Origin: Cellulomonas fengjieae
GTDB lineage: Bacteria > Actinomycetota > Actinomycetes > Actinomycetales > Cellulomonadaceae
Direction of reading: 5' to 3'
Length of the DNA stretch: 64,000 bases
Assembly (NCBI RefSeq): GCF_018388465.1
Contig: NZ_CP074404.1
Coordinates: forward strand, 124,001-188,000
A program made the position numbers and the translations under genes. Of this stretch, positions 52,435-59,931 are shown piece after piece. Positions within the stretch are counted from its first letter, which is position 1. Each line of letters starts with the position of its first letter. The notes beneath the pieces are model-generated. The model had not been told where the DNA came from and ran no database searches. It worked only from the letters and a program-made list of their open reading frames with translations.

Positions 52435-53151
52435 TCAGTCAAGGCCGAGCAGTCCGTACAGCTCCCGCAGGTCGTTCACGACGGTCTCGGGGCGCTCGGC
52501 CGGCAGCTCCGCCGCGGTGCCACGGTCGATCCAGACCGGGCGCATTCCGGCCCCGCGTGCGCCGCCGACGTCGGCGACGAGGTCGTCGCCAACGTGCAGA
52601 GTCTCGGACGCCGTCGCCCCCAGTCCGGAGAGCGCCAGCGCGAAGATCGCGGGATCGGGCTTGTGCACGCCGTGCTCTCCCGACACGATCACGACGTCGA
52701 AGGCGTCCTCGATCCCCGTCGCCCGCAGCTTGGCGCGTTGCAGCCCGCTCGGGCCGTTGGTGATGAGGGCGGTCGGGACACCCCGCTCGCTGAGCCTTCG
52801 GAGCACCTCTGCGGATTCGTCGTACAGGCGCAACGCCGTGCTCTCGGTCGTAGTGTGCAAAGCGTGCGCCTCCGCGGCAGCGGCGGCATCCGTCACCCCC
52901 ACCGTGGCCAGCGCACGCCGCCAGACTTCCGTCGGCAGAGACTCGGGATCGATCTGTCCCCGCAACCAGGAGTCGCCGACCTCGGTCCAGTACTCCCACC
53001 AGGCGGTCTCGTTCGCGGCGGCAAGCGCTTCGGCGTCGACCCCGAAGCGTTCGGCCAGGCGCTCGGACACCGCCCGCACGACGCCGTCGACATGGTCGTC
53101 GCGCAGCAGCGTGCCGTCGAGATCGAGGCAGACCCACCTCGCCGGACTCAT
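52435..53151 (-). CDS. HAD-superfamily hydrolase (phosphatase)
   Basis: A 238-residue phosphatase-like enzyme. The four HAD motifs are seen: DLDGTLLRDD, ITNG, the lysine in HGVHKPDPAIF and GDDLVADVGGARGAG. A helical cap follows motif I. Substrate unknown; candidates are nucleotides or sugar phosphates. It is bracketed by inverted fragments of one IS, so it was probably moved as a cassette. Its base use looks somewhat less GC-extreme than neighbours by eye. Confidence 0.9.
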   Translation of the reverse strand: MSPARWVCLDLDGTLLRDDHVDGVVRAVSERLAERFGVDAEALAAANETAWWEYWTEVGDSWLRGQIDPESLPTEVWRRALATVGVTDAAAAAEAHALHTTTESTALRLYDESAEVLRRLSERGVPTALITNGPSGLQRAKLRATGIEDAFDVVIVSGEHGVHKPDPAIFALALSGLGATASETLHVGDDLVADVGGARGAGMRPVWIDRGTAAELPAERPETVVNDLRELYGLLGLD

Positions 53152-53261
53152 GCGCTCTGCTCCACGGTGACTGGTGTGCGGAAGGTGTGCGGGCGCATGG
53201 GGTCACGGTAGCCGGGGACGGGGCGACCACGAGGCCGGCGACGAGCGCCGCGTCAGCAGGG

Positions 53262-53366
53262 GCAGTTCCTCGATCAACGACCACTGGCCATCCGAGAGGA
53301 CCTGGAATCGCGACACCCGACTGCAGCCCAGTGCGCATCCTGAACAGTTCGTCGGACAGGCCCTAG
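53262..53366 (-). mobile_element. Second, inverted IS5-family end fragment
   Basis: Read leftward, 53366 to about 53262 matches the first 110 bases of the element at 52005: the CTAGG end, the GGGTGTCGCGATTCCAGG stretch and the first transposase codons (SRFQVLSDGQWSLIEEL). It breaks off there. It lies in opposite orientation to the first copy, and its CTAG end provides the TAG stop of the gluconokinase gene. Confidence 0.75.
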
Positions 53367-53872
53367 GCCTCGTCGGCGGCGAGCAGGCGGAGGGCCTCCT
53401 CGGCGATCTCCTGCGGCGGGCCGGCCACCGGGACGTCCACGCCGTCCTCGTCGGCGGCCAGGGGTTCGAGCGTGGCCAGCTGGCTGGCCAGCAGCGTCGC
53501 CGGCATGAAGTGGCCGGTGCGCGCCGCCAGCCGGCGCTGCAGCTCCTCCGGCGGGACCACCAGGTGCACGAACCGCACCCGGCCGGGCGCGGTGCGCAGG
53601 ATGTCGCGGTAGGAGCGGCGCAGCGACGAGCACGTCACGACGGTCGGCCCGTCCGCGGCCGCCATCGCGTCCCGGATGGCGTGCAGCCACGGGAGGCGGT
53701 CGGCGTCGGTGAGCGCCCGCCCCGCGCGCATCGCCGCGACGTTGACCGGCGGGTGCAGGTCGTCGCCCTCGATCATCGGCCACCCCAGCCGGTCGGCCAG
53801 CAGCAGCGCGGTCGTCGACTTGCCGGTCCCCGACACCCCCATGACGACGAGATGCTCGACCGGTGTGCGCAC
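53363..53872 (-). CDS. gntK: Gluconokinase
   Basis: A 169-residue P-loop kinase that phosphorylates gluconate to 6-phosphogluconate. Walker A is GVSGTGKST at about residues 12-20; EGDDLHPPVNVAAMRAG and DRLPWLHAIRD bind gluconate; TCSSLRRSYRDILR is the lid region. Length and motifs match E. coli GntK. Its stop TAG lies inside the CTAG at the end of the neighbouring IS fragment, but the protein length is normal. Confidence 0.92.
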   Translation of the reverse strand: MRTPVEHLVVMGVSGTGKSTTALLLADRLGWPMIEGDDLHPPVNVAAMRAGRALTDADRLPWLHAIRDAMAAADGPTVVTCSSLRRSYRDILRTAPGRVRFVHLVVPPEELQRRLAARTGHFMPATLLASQLATLEPLAADEDGVDVPVAGPPQEIAEEALRLLAADEA

Positions 53873-53922
53873 GGGCCCCAGCCTCGCACGCTGCCGTGCG
53901 GCACCGCCGTCACCGAGGCAAC

Positions 53923-53928
53923 TAAACT
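53923..53928 (+). promoter_or_regulatory. -10 element of a likely leaderless transcript
   Basis: TAAACT fits the actinobacterial TANNNT -10 consensus and ends six bases before the ATG of the MFS gene, so the start site would coincide with the start codon. No ribosome site lies upstream. No good -35 was seen. Confidence 0.5.
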
Positions 53929-53934
53929 CGCGCG

Positions 53935-55218
53935 ATGCGTTCGTTCGTCGTCGACACGACGCCTCTGCGGGTCAGTCCGGCGTACCGACGGCTGTGGTGG
54001 GGGCTGTCGATCTCCAACCTCGGAGCCCAGCTGACCGTGGTCGCGGTGGGGCTGCAGGTGTACGACATCACCGGGTCGACCGCCTCCGTCGGTGTCCTCG
54101 GGCTCTGCGCGCTGGTCCCGCTGATCTTCTTCGGGCTGTACGGCGGCGCGATCTCCGACCACCACGACCGCCGCCGGGTCGCGCTCGTGGCGTCGGTCGT
54201 CGCCTGGGCGGCCACCATCGGGCTCGCGGTGCAGGGCTGGCTGGGCAACTCCGAGGTCTGGGTGCTGTTCGCGCTGACGGCGGTCCAGTCAGGGGCCTTC
54301 GCGGTGAACTCGCCCGCGCGCTCGGCGATCATCCCGCGCCTGCTGGAGCCCAGCCTCCTGCCCGCGGCGAACGCGTTGCAGACCCTCGGCTTCAGTGTGG
54401 CGTTCACGGTCGGGCCGCTGCTGGGCGCCGCGCTCGTCGCGGCCTTCGACTACGGCGTCGCCTACACCCTCGACGCGCTGCTGTTCACGGCCGCGCTCGC
54501 GGCACTGTTCCGGCTGCCGCCGCAGCCGCCGGAGCCCTCCGACACGCGCCGGGAGCGGGCCGGCCTGGCGTCCGTGGTCGACGGGTTCCGGTACCTGGGC
54601 ACCCAGCGCAACGTCCGGATGACCTTCGCGGTGGACCTGGTCGCGATGATCACGTCGTCCCCGCGCGTGCTGTTCCCGGCGGTCGGCATGGTCTACCTCG
54701 GCGGGGGCGCGACGACCACCGGCGTCCTGGTCGCGGCGACGGCGGTCGGTGTCGGGCTGGCGGGGCTGTTCTCCGGCGGGCTGACCCGGATCCGCTGGCA
54801 GGGCAGGATCATCGCGATCGCGATCACGGCCTGGGGGCTGGCCATCGCCGCCTTCGGCCTGACGCTCGTGGTGGCCGGTCGGACGCACCCGGACCAGGTG
54901 GTCTGGCTCGCGCTCGTGATCGCGGTGCTGATGCTCGTGGTCGCGGGGGCCAGCGACGCCATCAGCTCGGTGTTCCGGCAGACCATCCTGCAGACCGCGA
55001 CCCCGGACGACATGCGCGGCCGCCTGCAGGGCGTGTTCATCGTCGTCGTCGCGGGAGGCCCGCGGCTGGGGGAGGCGCTGCTCGGCGGGGCGGCGTCGAA
55101 GGTCGGCGAGGGCTGGGCCGCGGTGATCGGCGGCTCCCTGTGCGTGGTGCTGCTGTGGCTTCTGGTCCGGACGCAGCGCTCGTTCTGGAACTACGACGCC
55201 CGGCACCCGGTGCCCTGA
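53935..55218 (+). CDS. MFS exporter, EntS-like
   Basis: A 427-residue transporter with twelve predicted helices. The start FVVDTTPLRVSPAYRRLWWGLSIS and the loop GGAISDHHDRRRV are typical of the MFS group that includes the enterobactin exporter EntS, as is VNSPARSAIIPRLLEPSLLPAANAL. Likely exports a small hydrophobic compound or siderophore by proton antiport. The mRNA is probably leaderless. Confidence 0.88.
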   Translation: MRSFVVDTTPLRVSPAYRRLWWGLSISNLGAQLTVVAVGLQVYDITGSTASVGVLGLCALVPLIFFGLYGGAISDHHDRRRVALVASVVAWAATIGLAVQGWLGNSEVWVLFALTAVQSGAFAVNSPARSAIIPRLLEPSLLPAANALQTLGFSVAFTVGPLLGAALVAAFDYGVAYTLDALLFTAALAALFRLPPQPPEPSDTRRERAGLASVVDGFRYLGTQRNVRMTFAVDLVAMITSSPRVLFPAVGMVYLGGGATTTGVLVAATAVGVGLAGLFSGGLTRIRWQGRIIAIAITAWGLAIAAFGLTLVVAGRTHPDQVVWLALVIAVLMLVVAGASDAISSVFRQTILQTATPDDMRGRLQGVFIVVVAGGPRLGEALLGGAASKVGEGWAAVIGGSLCVVLLWLLVRTQRSFWNYDARHPVP

Positions 55219-55219
55219 C

Positions 55220-55244
55220 CCGGCGGCCCCCGGGGCAGCGCCGG
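55220..55244. terminator. GC-rich hairpin between convergent genes
   Basis: CCGGCG at 55220-55225 pairs with CGCCGG at 55239-55244 around a C/G-rich centre. It fills the 27-base gap between the MFS gene and the opposing pyruvate oxidase gene. Confidence 0.4.
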
Positions 55245-55245
55245 T

Positions 55246-57003
55246 TCAGCGGCGGGGGATGTTGCGCAGGTTCGAGCGCGCCATCGCCATGACCTCGCCG
55301 ACACCGCCGCCGAGCACCTCCTTGCTCATCGCCGCGGAGAACCCCGAGACCTGCTGGCGCGTGATCTTGGGCGGCAACGACAGTGCGCGGGGGTCCGTGA
55401 CCAGGTCGATCAGCGCGGGGCCGTCGTGGGAGAACGCGGCGCGCAGGGCGGAGCGGATCTCGGTCGGCTTCTCGACGCGGACCGACGGGATGCCGATCGC
55501 CGACGCGACCGCGGCGTAGTCGACCGGGGGAGTGTCGGTGGCGTAGGACGGCAGGCCGTCGACGAGCATCTCCAGCCGGACCATCGCGAGGGTCGCGTTG
55601 TCGAACAGGACGATCTTGACCGGCAGGTCCAGCACCTTCACCGTGATGAGCTCGCCCAGGAGCATCGACAGGCCACCGTCGCCGGCCATCGCGACGACGT
55701 GCCGCCCGCCGCCGGACAGGGCCGCACCGATCGCGTGCGGGACCGCGTTCGCCATCGACCCGTGCAGGAACGAGCCGATGACCCGGCGGCGGCCGTTGGG
55801 CGTGATGTACCGGGCGGCCCAGACGTTGCACATGCCGGTGTCCACCGTGAACACGGCGTCGTCGGGTGCCTCCTCGTCCAGCAGCACGGCGGCGTACTCG
55901 GGGTGGATCGGCTCGGTGTGCTCGACATCCTTGGTGTACGCGCCGACCACCCCGCTCATCGCCCGCTCGTGCTTCTTGCGCATCTGGTCGAGGAACCGGT
56001 GGCTCCGCTTCGGCTTCACCAGAGCCAGCAGCGCCTTCGCCGTCTCTCCCACGTCGCCGAGGACGACGAGGTCGTTGCGCGTGCGTCGGCCGAGGTGCGT
56101 CGGCTCGATGTCGACCTGCGCGGTGCGCACGCCGGACGGCAGGAACTGGTCGTACGGGAAGTCGGTGCCGAGCAGGAGGAGCAGGTCGGCACCCTCCATC
56201 GCGGAGTGGCACGCGCCGTACCCGAGCAGCCCGGACATGCCGACGTCGAACGGGTTGTCGACCTGGATGACCTCCTTGCCGCGCAGGCTGTGGCCGACGG
56301 GCGCGTTGAGCACGCGGGCCAGCGCGAGGACCTCGGCGCGGGAGCCGCGCACACCGGCCCCGGCGAAGATCGTCACCTTGCCCGCGGCGTCGATCGCGTC
56401 GGCGAGCGCGCGGACGGCGCCCGCATCGGGAACCACGCGCGGCGGCGGCGGGGGAGTCAGGGTGTCGATGCCGGCATCCGGTGCATCGAGCTCAGCGATG
56501 TCACCGGACAGGGTCAGCACCGCGACGCCGGGGGCTCCGTACGCGTGGTGGATCGCGGACCGGATGACCCGCGGTGCCTGCGCGGCGGTCGAGATCATCT
56601 CCGAGTACACCGAGCACTCCACGAACAGCCGGTCCGGGTGGGTCTCCTGGAAGAACCGGGTCCCGATCTGCGCACTGGGGATGTGCGACGCGATGGCCAG
56701 GACGGGCACGCGGGACCGGTTGGCGTCGTACAGGCCGTTGATGAGGTGCAGGTTTCCGGGCCCGCTGGACCCCGCGCAGACGGCCAGCCGGCCGGTGAGC
56801 TCGGCCTCGGCGGCCGCCGCGAACGCCCCGGACTCCTCGTGGCGCACGTGCACCCACGCGATGTCCACACCGTCCTCGCGCGCCCGGCGGACGGCGTCGA
56901 CCACGGGGTTCAGGCTGTCGCCGACGATCCCGTAGATGTGCCGCGCACCGGCGGCGACGAGCTGGGCGACGAGCAGGTCCGCGATCGAACGACGACGTGC
57001 CAC
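55246..57003 (-). CDS. poxB: Thiamine-diphosphate pyruvate dehydrogenase/oxidase (PoxB-like)
   Basis: A 585-residue ThDP enzyme. The catalytic Glu is in VRHEESGAFAA, the FAD/UDP-binding middle domain spans about 190-330, and the ThDP motif is GDGGLSMLLGELITVK ending in FDN. The C-terminal part is helical as in E. coli PoxB, which converts pyruvate to acetate and CO2 at the membrane and passes electrons to quinone. Acetolactate synthase activity is unlikely given the overall match. No small-subunit gene nearby. Confidence 0.9.
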   Translation of the reverse strand: MARRRSIADLLVAQLVAAGARHIYGIVGDSLNPVVDAVRRAREDGVDIAWVHVRHEESGAFAAAAEAELTGRLAVCAGSSGPGNLHLINGLYDANRSRVPVLAIASHIPSAQIGTRFFQETHPDRLFVECSVYSEMISTAAQAPRVIRSAIHHAYGAPGVAVLTLSGDIAELDAPDAGIDTLTPPPPPRVVPDAGAVRALADAIDAAGKVTIFAGAGVRGSRAEVLALARVLNAPVGHSLRGKEVIQVDNPFDVGMSGLLGYGACHSAMEGADLLLLLGTDFPYDQFLPSGVRTAQVDIEPTHLGRRTRNDLVVLGDVGETAKALLALVKPKRSHRFLDQMRKKHERAMSGVVGAYTKDVEHTEPIHPEYAAVLLDEEAPDDAVFTVDTGMCNVWAARYITPNGRRRVIGSFLHGSMANAVPHAIGAALSGGGRHVVAMAGDGGLSMLLGELITVKVLDLPVKIVLFDNATLAMVRLEMLVDGLPSYATDTPPVDYAAVASAIGIPSVRVEKPTEIRSALRAAFSHDGPALIDLVTDPRALSLPPKITRQQVSGFSAAMSKEVLGGGVGEVMAMARSNLRNIPRR

Positions 57004-57071
57004 GGTGACCTCCGGGTGAGGGGCGGTCAGCCCATCGTCAGGCCGGGCCCTCCGGCCCGCACCTCAGGGCA

Positions 57072-58019
57072 CTACACCCGGGCCAACGCGTCCAGCGCCC
57101 GGCGCAGGTTGGCGACGACCGCGGTGCGGTGTGGCTCCACCCAGTCGCCCTCGAACCTGCGCGGCGTCATCTCGATCCACATGACGAGGCAGAGCCGCAG
57201 GCGGTACAGGTCGAGCCGCACGCGGGCGGACGGGCTGTCGACGTCCAGAGGGCCGTAGCCGGCCAGCACGAACGGCGTGCCGGGCTCGCGCCCCATCGGG
57301 TCGATCCCGACCAGGTCCGCCAGCGGATCGCCCCAGAACGCCCGCTCGGGGTCGATCACGCCGACGACCGCGCCGGTGGCCGGGTCGACGAACAGGTTGC
57401 CCGCCCACAGGTCCGTGTGGACCAGCGCGGGCGTGGTCACGTCCGACAGCACGGCCGCGTGGCGCTCCAGCGCCGCACGCACGTCCGACGCGGGCACCGG
57501 GACCGACCACCGCGCGGCGTCGTCGAGCAGCTCCTCGATCATGCCCGTGAACGACTCCGCCCAGGTGGCCTCCTGCCGACCGCACGGGTAGCCGAAGGCC
57601 GGGCCGGTCACGCCGTGCAGCGCGGCCAGGACCTCACCCGTGCCGCGCTCGGCGAGGGCGGTGCGGGGGTCCTGCGTCGACGGCCCGAACCCGGCGTCGG
57701 CCAGCGGCACGCCCGGCAGGTGGCTGACGACGACGGCGTCGCCGGGCAGCACCGTCCGGGAGAAGTCGGTGAGCAGCACGCGGGGCATCCGCAGCGCGGG
57801 CCGGGACGCGGCGAGGCCGTAGACCAGGGCCTCGGCCCGCAGCAGGTCGTGCTCGTAGGCGAGGAGCTGGTCCGTGCGGGTGGGGGCGGTCTTGGCCACC
57901 ACGCGGGTCCCGTCGGTGAGCGTGACCCGGTAGGTCGTCGCGAACTGGCCGCCCGTGAGCAGGTCGGCCGAGGCCAGCTGCCCGATCGGTGCGACGAGCG
58001 AGGTCAGCGCGTCGATCAC
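57072..58019 (-). CDS. Aminoglycoside phosphotransferase/choline kinase-family protein
   Basis: A 315-residue kinase of the APH/fructosamine-kinase fold. The catalytic loop is VHTDLWAGNLF, with GVIDPERAFWGDP as the metal-binding Asp motif, and an N-terminal nucleotide lobe (TYRVTLTDGTRVVAK). It may phosphorylate a sugar, fructosamine or antibiotic; the VHTDLWAGN loop leans toward fructosamine kinases. Its GTG start overlaps the stop of the MFS gene by four bases. Confidence 0.85.
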   Translation of the reverse strand: MIDALTSLVAPIGQLASADLLTGGQFATTYRVTLTDGTRVVAKTAPTRTDQLLAYEHDLLRAEALVYGLAASRPALRMPRVLLTDFSRTVLPGDAVVVSHLPGVPLADAGFGPSTQDPRTALAERGTGEVLAALHGVTGPAFGYPCGRQEATWAESFTGMIEELLDDAARWSVPVPASDVRAALERHAAVLSDVTTPALVHTDLWAGNLFVDPATGAVVGVIDPERAFWGDPLADLVGIDPMGREPGTPFVLAGYGPLDVDSPSARVRLDLYRLRLCLVMWIEMTPRRFEGDWVEPHRTAVVANLRRALDALARV

Positions 58020-59332
58020 GCGTCGAGGGTACCGACCGGGCGCACGGGATCCACGGAGTCGGCGACCTCGCACGCCGCGACCGCCGCGCCGCCCGTCGCC
58101 GAGGGCGAGCCGGCCTCGACGGCGTCCGGGACGTGCTGGTCGCCGCCGTCGCCGCGCAGGGTCCGCAGCGCGCCGAGCGTGGCGACGACCGCGCCGCCGG
58201 CCGAGACGATGACCACGACGAACCCGGCGGACGACCCGTGCACGTCGATCTGCGCACCGGCGACCGACGAGCCGACGGACACGCCGACGCCGAGCGCGGT
58301 GCCCACCCAGGTGAGCCCCTCGGTGAGGCGCTCGCGGGGGACCAGGTCCTGCACGAGCGCGTTGCCGTTGATGAGCGTGGGTGCGATGGCGAACCCGGCG
58401 ACGAACATCACCGCCGCGAGCGCCGTCAGCGAGTTCACCAGGAAGAAGAAGCAGACGCCGACCGCCAGGGCGACCATCCCCGTGGCGAACCGCAGGTACA
58501 GCGGGCGCCTCCACTGGCGGGTGCCGTAGAGCAGGCCGGAGATCAGCGACCCGAGGGCGAAGACCGCCAGGATCACCCCGGCCATGCCCTTGGCGCCGGA
58601 CTCCTCCGCGAATGCGACGGTGGCCACGTCGGTGGCGCCGAAGATCGAGCCCATGGCCACGAAGACGATCGCGAGGACGATCATGCCGGGCCTGCGCAGC
58701 ACGGAGCCCTTGGGGCGCGGGGTGCCCACCGCTGCCGGGGGTGGCTCGGTCTGGCGCAGGGTGAGGAACCAGTAGCCGCCGACGAGCATGGCGACCAACG
58801 GGACGATGAGGCCCGCGGTGGGCGCGACGCTCGTCGCCAGGAGCGTGGCCAGCACCGGGCCGATGATGAACACGAGCTCGTCGAGCGCCGACTCGAGGGA
58901 GTACGCGGTGTGCATCCGGTGCGGCTCGGCGCCCAGCACGCGGCTCCAGCGCGCCCGGACGAGCGACCCGAACGACCCGATGCCGGCGCCGGTGACCACG
59001 GCGGTGACGTAGAGCCAGGCCTCGTGCGTCTCGCTCGTCGCGGCGACGACGAGGCCGACGAGCCCGACCGCGGCGATAGCGACGGCCGGCCGCATGACGC
59101 GCGCCTGGCCGTGCCGGTCGACCAGCCGGGCGAGCTGCGGCGAGCACACGGCCTGCGCGACCACGTAGACGGCGGAGACCCGGCCCGCCAGCCCGTAGGA
59201 GCCGTACAGCGTCGAGATCATCAGCACGATCCCGATGCCGACCATGGACATCGGGAGCCGGGCGAGCACGCCGGCGCTGGAGAACGCGAGGGCCCCTGGT
59301 CGCGAGAGGACGTCGCGGTACGGCTGGAGCAT
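58016..59332 (-). CDS. MFS transporter
   Basis: A 438-residue membrane protein with about twelve helices and a long hydrophilic C-terminal tail. LARLVDRHGQARVM is the usual inter-helix 2-3 loop, and YSLESALDELVFIIGPVLATLL is a helix 5 landmark. No substrate can be assigned. It is translationally coupled to the phosphotransferase gene, so the pair may handle one compound, for example as an export-and-inactivation unit; that is inference. Confidence 0.88.
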   Translation of the reverse strand: MLQPYRDVLSRPGALAFSSAGVLARLPMSMVGIGIVLMISTLYGSYGLAGRVSAVYVVAQAVCSPQLARLVDRHGQARVMRPAVAIAAVGLVGLVVAATSETHEAWLYVTAVVTGAGIGSFGSLVRARWSRVLGAEPHRMHTAYSLESALDELVFIIGPVLATLLATSVAPTAGLIVPLVAMLVGGYWFLTLRQTEPPPAAVGTPRPKGSVLRRPGMIVLAIVFVAMGSIFGATDVATVAFAEESGAKGMAGVILAVFALGSLISGLLYGTRQWRRPLYLRFATGMVALAVGVCFFFLVNSLTALAAVMFVAGFAIAPTLINGNALVQDLVPRERLTEGLTWVGTALGVGVSVGSSVAGAQIDVHGSSAGFVVVIVSAGGAVVATLGALRTLRGDGGDQHVPDAVEAGSPSATGGAAVAACEVADSVDPVRPVGTLDA

Positions 59333-59390
59333 CGGATAAGTCTCTCACCGGCCCTACCGCGGCGGCTCACCATGCCCCACCATTCATGGC

Positions 59391-59687
59391 ATGACGGACG
59401 TGCGTGTGACCGACGCCACTGACGAGCACCGGTTCGAGGCGCGCAGCCCGGACGGGGTGCTCCTCGGGTTCACCGTGTACGACACCATCGGCGCCACGGT
59501 CGTCTTCACGCACACCGAGGTGGACCCGGCGCTCGAGGGCCAGGGCATCGCGTCGATGCTGGTCAAGGCCGCGCTGGACGCGGTCCGGGCGAGCGGCCGC
59601 GACGTCGTCGCGTTCTGTCCGTACGTCAAGGCGTGGCTCGGCCGGCACCCCGACTACCAGGACCTGCTGCGCACCGCGCAGGGATGA
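59391..59687 (+). CDS. Short GNAT-fold acetyltransferase (YjdJ/Gtn10-like)
   Basis: A 98-residue mini GNAT protein. The acetyl-CoA motif reads HTEVDPALEGQGIASMLVKAALD, and it ends FCPYVKAWLGRHPDY as in the YidJ/NATD1-type short GNAT family. These may acetylate small molecules or just bind CoA. It stands alone, divergent from the MFS gene, and is followed by a terminator-like hairpin. Confidence 0.85.
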   Translation: MTDVRVTDATDEHRFEARSPDGVLLGFTVYDTIGATVVFTHTEVDPALEGQGIASMLVKAALDAVRASGRDVVAFCPYVKAWLGRHPDYQDLLRTAQG

Positions 59688-59688
59688 C

Positions 59689-59715
59689 ACCCCAAAGCTG
59701 GGCGGCCGTTGGGGT
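59689..59715 (+). terminator. Hairpin terminator of the GNAT gene
   Basis: ACCCCAA at 59689-59695 pairs with TTGGGGT at 59709-59715 across a 13-base loop, followed by a T-rich TGTGT. It begins two bases after the stop codon. Confidence 0.5.
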
Positions 59716-59931
59716 TGTGTATGCCGGCTTCCGCCCGCACAGTGAATGAACCGCCCCGGGAAGCACAGGGGGGAACGCAGCCGTCACGCCGGGCCGACTC
59801 AGACCCCGTGACCATCTCGACGGACAGGTAGCCCCGGCCCGTGTGGCCGATACCCCTGACGTCCTCGCTGCATCGTCAACGTCGTCGGTCAGTCGTCCCG
59901 TGCCCACACACGGCCGCTTGGGGAACCGACC
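59716..59931 (+). promoter_or_regulatory. Long leader before the polysaccharide operon
   Basis: A 216-base gap before the GT2 gene holds GC-rich segments that could fold (for example CCGCCCCGGG near 59753 and GTAGCCCCGG near 59828). Phrases such as GCACAGGG and GGTAGCCCCGG recall parts of riboswitch cores but not in a complete, known arrangement. It must carry the operon promoter; no clear -35/-10 was seen. Confidence 0.35.

Noticed and set aside
59716..59931. A definite c-di-GMP-I or c-di-AMP riboswitch
   Set aside because: Short stretches look similar but the conserved tetraloop, receptor and full core order are not present, so only an unidentified leader is reported.
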